DNA from: Allofrancisella guangzhouensis
GTDB lineage: Bacteria; Pseudomonadota; Gammaproteobacteria; Francisellales; Francisellaceae
DNA: 64,000 nt
NCBI RefSeq assembly: GCF_000815225.1
Contig: NZ_CP010427.1
Coordinates: 620,001-684,000 of the forward strand
Reading direction: 5' to 3'
Part shown: piece by piece, positions 27,077-33,741 of the stretch
Layout of the letters: each line of letters opens with the position of its first letter
Numbering within the stretch: position 1 is the first letter of the stretch
Translations under genes and position numbers: made by a program
Notes under the pieces: model-generated
Seen by the model: only the letters and a program-made list of their open reading frames with translations
Databases searched by the model: none
Told to the model about the DNA's origin: nothing

Positions 27077-28714
27077 ATGAAGTTAAGGAAAATATTTTTA
27101 TTAGCATCAGTTTGCATGGCAACGTTTAATACATCTAGTTTGTTTGCAACAGATATTAATAGTAGCACACAAATTCAGCAGTCTAGTAGTGAATATAAAA
27201 TTATTGAAAAAATAGTAATGAGTAATCTAGATTCATTATTTCCATACCAAACTCAAATAACAGTTGGCAATATTAAGCGTGAAAGTGATGGCGAAATTAT
27301 AATAGAGGATATATTAGTTATCAGTGGGGATAAGAACCCAAATCTCTCTATAAATGAAATAATAACAAAAAATTTAGATTTCGGGAAAAATGTAACTAAA
27401 GATGCTGTTATAAAGGTTAAGGGTCTTAGCATTACTAATTTAGCTACTTCAGTTGCTAATAGTAATGTAGTTAGTGCTCAGATAAATCCAAATAGTCTTG
27501 CAGATAATAAAGGTCTATTTAGTGTCATAATGAATAACCTTGGACAGAATATATATAATTTAGAATTGGATTATGATAGTAGTGATAAAACCTTAGATTT
27601 TAAACTTGATTCTACAAATAATAATAAGAAATTTTTCCAAAGTGAATTAGAGTTATATAATATTGATTTGTCAAATATAGTTGTAGATTCAGATTTTTTA
27701 GCTAGCTTAGAAGATGCTGCTCAACAAGCAAACTTAAAAGAGTTTGAATTTAATTTAGATTTATCAGAATTAATAAGAGAAGTTTCAGTCCAATATTTGG
27801 GTAAAAATTATGAGAAAAAGCCAACTTTTGAGGTTAAAGGAGCCTTAGGAGAGCGAAAAAACCAATTTAGCTTAAACATGAATGGTAAGCTAGGCTTAAG
27901 TGACTATGTGGACTCTAGTCTGGTTGTAGATGGTGTTAATCTGGCGGATACTAAATTAAAAGATTTTTTTACAGATTACGAGCACATCTTAAAGGATGCG
28001 TACATTTCATCAACAAAAGATGACACAAATATAATTTTTGAGTTTGATAGTAATTCATTTGACAAAAATTCACCTCTCCAAGCTATTTTTGAAATCATAG
28101 GGAGAAAAGATATCCATTTAAATATAAACTCTAAAAAGGATTATAGTACTGGCTCAGCATATAATTCAAGTTTAAATATAGTGAGTAAAGGTTTGGCTTC
28201 TTTAAATACTAACTATCAGGGAATAGTTGATGGCAAGCTTAATATACTATCATATATGGGTGCGTCTAGTTCTAAGGGTATGAATAGTCTTTATAAATGT
28301 AAGAACCAGCTATGTATTTCTAACTTAAATATTAATTTTGTTAATCATGGCTTATTAGAAATACTTGCTAGATATACTAATAAAGACCCTAACACTACAC
28401 CTCAGCAAATTCTAGGTTCTTATGGCGCTTTATTACAGCTTATGGCAGCACAGCAGAAAGATGTATTTTTACAGAAAGTGTTATCATCTTTTGCTATATT
28501 TTTGCAAAATCCACAAAATATTAGTATACACGCTAAAGCAAATAAGCCACTAAATCAAAATTCATTACTAGAGATGTTAGTAGAGGATGCAGAAAATATC
28601 AGTAATAATAATTCGGTGAGAAATGGTAAGGTAAATTTAAATAATAACACTAATTTGAAAATTCTTGGTAATATTCAAAATTTGTTTAAGATTAGTTTTG
28701 ATGTTAATAAGTAG
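27077..28714 (+). CDS. Exported protein of unknown function
   Basis: A 545-residue protein with a clear signal peptide (MKLRKIFLLASVCMATFNTSSLFA, cut near residue 24). The rest is Asn/Ser/Asp-rich with predicted beta strands and long polar runs, and ends in a beta strand plus NK. The GELEL-type strand patterns and repeated DxNxxxL segments recall periplasmic DUF945/AsmA-like proteins, but I do not recognise a domain. It begins 19 bases after feoA with an AGGAAAGG ribosome binding site, so it may share that transcript. Confidence 0.65.
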   Translation: MKLRKIFLLASVCMATFNTSSLFATDINSSTQIQQSSSEYKIIEKIVMSNLDSLFPYQTQITVGNIKRESDGEIIIEDILVISGDKNPNLSINEIITKNLDFGKNVTKDAVIKVKGLSITNLATSVANSNVVSAQINPNSLADNKGLFSVIMNNLGQNIYNLELDYDSSDKTLDFKLDSTNNNKKFFQSELELYNIDLSNIVVDSDFLASLEDAAQQANLKEFEFNLDLSELIREVSVQYLGKNYEKKPTFEVKGALGERKNQFSLNMNGKLGLSDYVDSSLVVDGVNLADTKLKDFFTDYEHILKDAYISSTKDDTNIIFEFDSNSFDKNSPLQAIFEIIGRKDIHLNINSKKDYSTGSAYNSSLNIVSKGLASLNTNYQGIVDGKLNILSYMGASSSKGMNSLYKCKNQLCISNLNINFVNHGLLEILARYTNKDPNTTPQQILGSYGALLQLMAAQQKDVFLQKVLSSFAIFLQNPQNISIHAKANKPLNQNSLLEMLVEDAENISNNNSVRNGKVNLNNNTNLKILGNIQNLFKISFDVNK

Positions 28715-28754
28715 ATATAAGTAACATTTTCTTTTAATTAAGACCATATCAGTA

Positions 28755-28782
28755 TTGACAATATTCCAAAATAAGGTAATAT
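28755..28782 (+). promoter_or_regulatory. Sigma-70 promoter of the tRNA-Gly-Cys-Leu cluster
   Basis: Consensus TTGACA (28755-28760), a 16-base spacer and TAATAT (28777-28782), 13 bases before the tRNA-Gly 5' end. Confidence 0.8.
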
Positions 28783-28795
28783 ATGACTTTATAAA

Positions 28796-28870
28796 GCGGG
28801 AATAGCTCAGTGGTAGAGCACAACCTTGCCAAGGTTGGGGTCGCGAGTTCGAGCCTCGTTTCCCGCTCCA
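28796..28870 (+). tRNA. tRNA-Gly (GCC)
   Basis: A 75-base gene with GCGGGAA/TTCCCGC acceptor stem, encoded CCA, T arm GAGTTCGAGCCTC and anticodon loop TTGCCAA. A second copy of the same sequence occurs on the minus strand at 61065-61139. Confidence 0.97.
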
Positions 28871-28886
28871 CGCTTTTTGTATGTGT

Positions 28887-28960
28887 GGTCGAGTAGCAAA
28901 ATGGTTATGCAGAGGCCTGCAAAGCCTTGGACGCCGGTTCGATTCCGGCCTCGACCTCCA
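28887..28960 (+). tRNA. tRNA-Cys (GCA)
   Basis: A 74-base gene with GGTCGAG/CTCGACC acceptor stem, encoded CCA and anticodon loop CTGCAAA. It is 16 bases after tRNA-Gly in one transcript. Confidence 0.97.
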
Positions 28961-28968
28961 AAACACAT

Positions 28969-29057
28969 GCCCGGGTGGTGAAATTGGTAGACACAAGGGA
29001 CTTAAAATCCCTCGGAGCTTAACCTCCGTGCCGGTTCGAGTCCGGCCCCGGGCACCA
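28969..29057 (+). tRNA. tRNA-Leu (TAA)
   Basis: An 89-base class II tRNA with a long variable arm, GCCCGGG/CCCGGGC acceptor stem, encoded CCA and anticodon loop CTTAAAA. It is the last gene of the cluster; mobile DNA begins about 90 bases downstream. Confidence 0.97.
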
Positions 29058-29142
29058 TTTTATTGTTTCAATAAATTAAAATTAATTCCAATGTACTGAT
29101 AGAAAGTAGTAGCTAATTATGATTGCTGGCAAGGCTCATGTT

Positions 29143-30312
29143 AAATAACTCACCTTACGCAAAAGATTGTAAATTTTAAAAAGATATTTAGAATACTGGA
29201 CATAGGAAAAAATTCTGTTTTTTAAGAAATGGACAAGGATTTACTAGATATATACACAGATTATCTTATAAGCCAAACTAAGTATGCTACGGCTACAAAA
29301 TTATCAGATATATTAGATCAAGAAGTATCACATGACAAAATAACAAGGTTTTTAAGTAAGTCAGATTTAACAAGCTTAGAATTTTGGAAATATATAAAGC
29401 CTTTGGTTAGAAAACATAACAGCGAATACGATGTTCTTTGTTTGGATGATACAATTGGTGAAAAGCCAAGTACAGATGAAAATGATATAGTCTGTTGGCA
29501 TCACTCTCATGCTAAAGGTGTTCATGTAAAGGGTATTAATATAGTCTCATGTATGCTTAGTACATCAAACTTATCTATTCCTATAGACTATGAGATAGTG
29601 AAAAAGGATGAGCGATATTATGATGAAAAAGATAAACGCTATAAAAGAAGATCTAAAGTTACTAAAAACCAAATGTTTCAAAACATGATAAATCGAGCAG
29701 TTATTAATCATGTTAAGTTTAAATATATTTTGGCAGATAGCTGGTTTTGCTCTAAAGATAATATGAATTTTATACATCACACATTATCGAAGAAATTCAT
29801 ACTTGGTATGAAGTCAAATAGAGTTGTTGCCTTGAGTGATTATGCTAGAAAGAGTAAGGATTTTATTAAACTCTCTGAACTTGATATTGCTGATGGAGAA
29901 TCTTTAAAGATATGGCTTAAAGATATGAATTTCCCTGTACTTTTAACAAAAAAGATTTTCATAAACGAGAACGGTACAAAAGGAATTTTATACCTTGTAA
30001 CAAATGATTTAGAAATAGATTCTAATCAGTTATATCATGACTATCAAAAAAGATGGCAAATAGAGGTTTATCATAAATCAATTAAGCAAAATACTTCTTT
30101 ATCAGCACCACCAACTAAAGTTGAGAAAACTCAAAGAAATCATATTTTTTGCTCATTAGTAGCTTTTTGTAAACTAGAAATGCTCAAGATAAAAACTTCA
30201 CTAAACCACTTCGCTCTGAAATATAAGCTCTTGGTTAGATCTAATGCTATTGCTCTTAAGCAACTATATGAAATTAGAAATTCATAACTAAAATGCGTAA
30301 GGTGAGTAAATA
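29143..30312 (+). mobile_element. IS4-superfamily insertion sequence with 5-bp target duplication
   Basis: The element spans 29148-30307 (1160 bp) with perfect 14-bp terminal inverted repeats (ACTCACCTTACGCA at the left end). AAATA is duplicated at 29143-29147 and 30308-30312. It carries one intact transposase gene. Confidence 0.9.
29229..30287 (+). CDS. IS4-superfamily DDE transposase
   Basis: A 352-residue protein. DDE residues: Asp in VLCLDDTIGEK, Asp in YILADSWFCSKDN and Glu in QKRWQIEVYHKSIKQ, the last being the Y-x2-RWxIExxxK block of IS4-like elements. The exact family (IS701 or a neighbour) is not settled by eye. It fills most of the element. Confidence 0.9.
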   Translation: MDKDLLDIYTDYLISQTKYATATKLSDILDQEVSHDKITRFLSKSDLTSLEFWKYIKPLVRKHNSEYDVLCLDDTIGEKPSTDENDIVCWHHSHAKGVHVKGINIVSCMLSTSNLSIPIDYEIVKKDERYYDEKDKRYKRRSKVTKNQMFQNMINRAVINHVKFKYILADSWFCSKDNMNFIHHTLSKKFILGMKSNRVVALSDYARKSKDFIKLSELDIADGESLKIWLKDMNFPVLLTKKIFINENGTKGILYLVTNDLEIDSNQLYHDYQKRWQIEVYHKSIKQNTSLSAPPTKVEKTQRNHIFCSLVAFCKLEMLKIKTSLNHFALKYKLLVRSNAIALKQLYEIRNS

Positions 30313-30522
30313 AAAAATCATCTTTTCCAAGCTCTATAACTCTTAATAGAGCTGATACTTTGTTTGAGGCTAAATCCTCAACTTCAACAAGTGAGCTATA
30401 CAACATGGCAGTTGTAGAGTCATTATTCACAATCAGAATGCGACGCACCATCGTTCTATAAACCCTAAAAATCCGATATTCTCAAACAGTCATACAATCA
30501 TCTTGTAATTAATAATTATAGG

Positions 30523-31896
30523 GTGAAAACATTGAGTAGCAACAAAAATGGCTTAATAGGTTATGTCAAAGAAACGGTTGAGGGAGTTACTCCTACAAAT
30601 CCGGAAATTAAAATACTTCAAGTAATTCCTGAAGGCACAACTATTAACAATGAACCAATAACTATAGAAAGTGAATTAAGAACATCTGGAAGACGTGCTA
30701 ATGGTTCAGAGCAGGTAGGCCTAAATGTATCTTCTAATATTGAATCAGAATTAAAGTTTGGCTCGCATAAAGAGTTCATTGGGGCAGTATTATGTAATGA
30801 CTGGGTCGAGCAAAATAGATCGGCTATAACAACTATCAGTGGAATAGATATTATTGTTACTGATAATACTGGCTTTGCTGTTGATGATGTTGTTGGTTGC
30901 AAAGGTTCAAAAGCTGTTATTACAGCTGTTGATGTTGACGGTGTAACAATCACAGTTGATACAGCTCTAGCTAATGCTGAGGTTGATTTAGATCTTGTCA
31001 AAGTTGGTGTACAAGCTGATGCTAGTGATGTGAATACTTTAGCTGATGGTATAGATAGTACATTGCTTGATTATACATCTTTGGGCTTAGCTAATGGTGT
31101 ACATATTAAATTATCGGGCTTTGCTACAGAAGCTAATAATAATTATGTTAGGGTTAGAAATATAGCAACTAATAAGCTTACTCTTGATAATCTTCCTACT
31201 GGCTGGAATGCTGGAGAAACTGGAACTATTCAAATTCTATGGGGTGATTACGTTATTGATGGCGATATTAGAAAGTCTTATACGTTACACCAAAAAATAG
31301 ATACTAACCCTATATCTTATGAATATAGCTCTGGACATAGCCTTAATACTATGAACTTAGCTTTAGATACAGCATCTAAAATTAATACTACATTTACAAC
31401 TATAGGAAAGACCGCTGAAGAGTTTGTTACTTCTAAAAAATCAGGTCAAACAGAGGTAGCGTTATATAACTCTAACATTATGAATACATCTAGTAATATC
31501 GGGCGCTTATTCATTAATGGTTTAGAGCTTGGCGGTACTAACTATGTATCTTCTATGAATATCGAGGTTAACAATAATATAGAAGGCAAAGGAGCTATTG
31601 GCTACTACTACAATGTCCAAACATCTTTTGGCGATATGGCTATCACTGGCAATATCACAATGCTACTTAATGATATATCAATTGTTAATGCTATACGTAA
31701 TGGGACCATTTTTGGTGTTTTAAGTGTATTTGCTAGAAATGGTCAAGCTCAAATATTTGATGTACCAGCTATTAAGCTTAATAGTGAAACCATCGGTAAT
31801 GATGGCAATGATGTGACTATCTCTAGTGATTATTCAGCGTTACCACATGAATATATGCAACACATGGCAGTTTTTCAGGAAATAGAGGCTTACTAG
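30523..31896 (+). CDS. Phage major tail tube protein
   Basis: A 457-residue protein; GTG 30523 is the longest start, and TTG 30532 (preceded by AGGGTG) is a realistic alternative. The N-terminus GLIGYVKETVEGVTPTNPEIK and ELRTSGRRANGSEQVGLNVSSNIESELKFG is the pattern of siphophage tail tube proteins, in which an Ig-like insertion is common (here about 95-215). EYSSGHSLNTMNLALDT and INGLELGG fit the second half. It is followed by chaperone and tape measure genes as expected. No head or terminase genes precede it. Confidence 0.8.
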   Translation: MKTLSSNKNGLIGYVKETVEGVTPTNPEIKILQVIPEGTTINNEPITIESELRTSGRRANGSEQVGLNVSSNIESELKFGSHKEFIGAVLCNDWVEQNRSAITTISGIDIIVTDNTGFAVDDVVGCKGSKAVITAVDVDGVTITVDTALANAEVDLDLVKVGVQADASDVNTLADGIDSTLLDYTSLGLANGVHIKLSGFATEANNNYVRVRNIATNKLTLDNLPTGWNAGETGTIQILWGDYVIDGDIRKSYTLHQKIDTNPISYEYSSGHSLNTMNLALDTASKINTTFTTIGKTAEEFVTSKKSGQTEVALYNSNIMNTSSNIGRLFINGLELGGTNYVSSMNIEVNNNIEGKGAIGYYYNVQTSFGDMAITGNITMLLNDISIVNAIRNGTIFGVLSVFARNGQAQIFDVPAIKLNSETIGNDGNDVTISSDYSALPHEYMQHMAVFQEIEAY

Positions 31897-32069
31897 TTTA
31901 GTTCTCTAGATTCTTCATATAGGCTATCTGTTTTGAAATATTCCTTATTTTCCAATTGTTTAAAGAAGTTTTTCAGGTATGGTTTAACGTCAAATTTTTT
32001 TTTATTATTCTCAAATGTTAATAGGATTGTGTAATCTTCTAAAGGCTTCACATCTATTACTTTATGCAT
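31893..32069 (-). CDS. DUF2442-type small protein, possible antitoxin partner of VapD
   Basis: A 58-residue protein: ATG 32069 to TAG 31893. It begins MHKVIDVKPLEDYTILLTFE and continues KKFDVKPYL, the beta-meander pattern of DUF2442 proteins, many of which are encoded in toxin-antitoxin-like pairs. It starts only 9 bases after the vapD stop on the same strand, so the two are surely co-transcribed. It runs against the phage tail genes and its stop overlaps the tail tube gene stop by three bases. Antitoxin function is inference from the pairing. Confidence 0.65.
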   Translation of the reverse strand: MHKVIDVKPLEDYTILLTFENNKKKFDVKPYLKNFFKQLENKEYFKTDSLYEESRELN

Positions 32070-32078
32070 GGTAAAAAA

Positions 32079-32375
32079 TCAACTTAATATGTCCTTAATT
32101 GCTGGTAATAGATCGTTATTTTCTTCTATCCTTAGCATTCTAATGTCTTTTACGCATGCAGAGAACCAGGGGAATTTAATAGCCATTCTTTGTACTACAG
32201 TAACACAAGTAACAGCATTTATATTATCATTTCCAAAATATGTACTTCCTTGTTGCCACGTGAAATTATTAGCCTCTAAAAACCTTCTGACCTCACTATA
32301 AGCATTGTTGTACTTATCCTGCGAATATTGTTGATTTAGACAGTTCGTGTCTATATCAAAAGTTATTGCATACAT
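32079..32375 (-). CDS. vapD: VapD-family endoribonuclease
   Basis: A 98-residue protein with the full VapD pattern: MYAITFDIDTNCLNQQYSQ, RRFLEANNFTWQQGSTYFG, NAVTCVTVVQRMAIKFPWFS and VKDIRMLRIEENNDLLPAI. VapD has a Cas2-like ferredoxin fold and cleaves RNA in Haemophilus and Helicobacter. GAGGAG lies about nine bases before the ATG. The gene is opposite to the phage genes and heads a two-gene unit with a DUF2442 gene, probably carried as extra cargo by the prophage. Confidence 0.92.
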   Translation of the reverse strand: MYAITFDIDTNCLNQQYSQDKYNNAYSEVRRFLEANNFTWQQGSTYFGNDNINAVTCVTVVQRMAIKFPWFSACVKDIRMLRIEENNDLLPAIKDILS

Positions 32376-32524
32376 TTTTAATTGCTCCTCTTTGTTATCA
32401 GAATTATACCATAAATCCGAGGTTTAAAAACAGTCATATTATTACTCTATGTTATTAGGAGCCATAGAATATAAAAATGCTAGGATGAGGCTTCCATTCT
32501 AGCACCAATTTAGGAGCAATAATA

Positions 32525-32932
32525 ATGAATAAAATATTTAACCTTAAGGTAGATAAAGAGCAATCAAAAGGCAAATGGTTTGACTTCTATGTAGACGATA
32601 TTTACATGGGTCAAGTCAAGATATCATGTGCTAAGAAAAACAAAGAGTTTGCTAAAGAGATATTAGAACTTAATACAAAGTATTCTGGCGACATCAAAGC
32701 TGGTAGAAACGAAGATGTTTTATTAGAATCTCTATACTCTGCTTATACTAAAGAGGTGTTCTTAAGTGTTAAAGATTCTCATGGTGTGGAACATAATTTA
32801 TCTGTAGAAGATAAAATCAAGATGCTTAAAGATGAGGATACTGGTGCAGAACTGTTTAGCTTTATCCAAGATAAGTCAGCTAAGATATCTAACTTTTTAG
32901 AAGAGAAGAAAGAGGAGATAGTAAAAAAGTAA
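32525..32932 (+). CDS. Phage tail assembly chaperone (gpG-like)
   Basis: A 135-residue acidic/Lys-rich protein with a TAGGAGC ribosome binding site. Position between tail tube and tape measure, size and charge match the gpG class of siphophage chaperones. Its 3' end carries the heptamer A AAA AAG at 32923-32929, directly before the stop TAA, and the -1 frame stays open for 124 more codons. This is the lambda G/GT design. No sequence-level similarity to gpG is claimed. Confidence 0.7.
   Translation: MNKIFNLKVDKEQSKGKWFDFYVDDIYMGQVKISCAKKNKEFAKEILELNTKYSGDIKAGRNEDVLLESLYSAYTKEVFLSVKDSHGVEHNLSVEDKIKMLKDEDTGAELFSFIQDKSAKISNFLEEKKEEIVKK
32923..32929 (+). other. Programmed -1 ribosomal frameshift site (A AAA AAG)
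   Basis: The heptamer is in the correct phase: codons AAA (32924) and AAG (32927) of the chaperone frame can re-pair one base back. The next codon in the -1 frame is GTA at 32929, giving VTKFITFQLKNG. This links the 135-residue chaperone to the 32929-33303 frame for a 259-residue product. Confidence 0.75.
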
Positions 32933-33303
32933 CTAAATTTATAACCTTTCAACTCAAGAATGGCTATAAAAATAAAAATCTTCAAAAATTTATAGATATA
33001 GCAAGAAGTGTTGGAGATTATGAGACTGTATATAGACTTACACAACAGTTAGAAAATGACTCATTAGAACAAGAATACTTATTTTATGTTGTGGCTTTTA
33101 ATGATCTTTCTAGATGTAGAAACATTGGAGAATATCCTCAGTCTATAAGTTACTTTGATTGTGTTAATTATGCTAAGCGTTTTAATATAAGTGATGAAGA
33201 GTTTTTTATAGAAGTTATACAGAATATAGATGATAAGTTTTTAAGTGAAATATCTAATATGAGGGAGGCCGAAATAAAAAAAGCAAATGGCAAAAAACAT
33301 TAA
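32929..33303 (+). CDS. Tail chaperone extension (gpT-like), made by -1 frameshift
   Basis: 124 codons open from the slippery site to TAA 33301. There is no good start at the beginning of the frame, as expected for an extension made only by frameshifting. A GTG at 33091 could be read as a start, but has no ribosome binding site. The product is helical and acidic, similar in size to the T part of lambda GT, which recruits the tail tube protein to the tape measure. Its end overlaps the next gene by 17 bases. Confidence 0.65.
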   Translation, partial: VTKFITFQLKNGYKNKNLQKFIDIARSVGDYETVYRLTQQLENDSLEQEYLFYVVAFNDLSRCRNIGEYPQSISYFDCVNYAKRFNISDEEFFIEVIQNIDDKFLSEISNMREAEIKKANGKKH

Positions 33304-33682
33304 TTTTAAACAGCTCGCTAAAGAGTTGGATAAATTATCTAAGTCAATTGATGTGTCAACGAAAGATATGATGAATACTTATGCACTATCTTTACAAAAA
33401 GATATTATAGAAAGATCTCCAGTGGATAAAGGATTGTATCGCGGCAGTCATATGATAACTATTGGATACCCAAGCAATTATTATAGCGTTGACCAAAAAG
33501 ATAATATATCTCAAAGTGTCGTATCATTAAGTAACAGAAAAACCAAAGATTCCATATATATACAGACTAATCTACCTTACTCGGTAAAAATAGAAAAAGG
33601 CTACTCGAAACAGGCACCAGATGGTGTTTATAGTCAGGCTTTAGAAGAAGTAAAACCACCAAAATTCAAACTCAAAAAATAG
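33287..33682 (+). CDS. HK97 gp10-like phage tail completion protein
   Basis: A 131-residue protein with the gp10 pattern: KDIIERSPVDKGLYRGSHMI near residues 45-64, a beta core, and YIQTNLPYSVKIEKGYSKQAPDGVYSQALEE near the end. These proteins sit at the head-tail joint. Here the gene is placed between chaperone and tape measure instead of upstream of the tail tube gene, which is unusual. It overlaps the chaperone extension. Confidence 0.75.
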   Translation: MAKNINFKQLAKELDKLSKSIDVSTKDMMNTYALSLQKDIIERSPVDKGLYRGSHMITIGYPSNYYSVDQKDNISQSVVSLSNRKTKDSIYIQTNLPYSVKIEKGYSKQAPDGVYSQALEEVKPPKFKLKK

Positions 33683-33741
33683 TCAAAATCCGAACTTAAC
33701 TGGTAGACATATACTTTCAAATAAAATCTATTCTATTGCCT

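Larger units (their letters stand above)
29113..30451. pseudogene. Short phage-edge reading frame(s) split by the IS element
   Basis: Removing the IS and one copy of its AAATA duplication restores two overlapping short frames across the site. One is minus-strand, 57 codons, from ATG 30451 to TAG 29113 (starts MVRRILIVNNDSTTAML). The other is plus-strand, about 50 codons, ending TAA near 30466 (SELYNMAVVESLFTIRMRR). The plus frame matches the direction of the tail genes and may be the end of a phage connector or terminator gene. I cannot decide which is real. Confidence 0.35.

Noticed and set aside
30140-30312. Minus-strand frame that crosses from phage DNA into the IS
   Set aside because: The IS part is a shadow of the transposase gene; only the segment right of 30308 could belong to a former gene.
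32479-32503. Hairpin GCTAGGATG/CATTCTAGC before the tail chaperone gene
   Set aside because: Eight of nine pairs but no T tract and no clear role; not listed as a terminator.
33091-33303. Independent gene starting with GTG at 33091
   Set aside because: The frame is open back to the slippery heptamer and there is no ribosome binding site at the GTG, so it is better explained as a frameshift extension.
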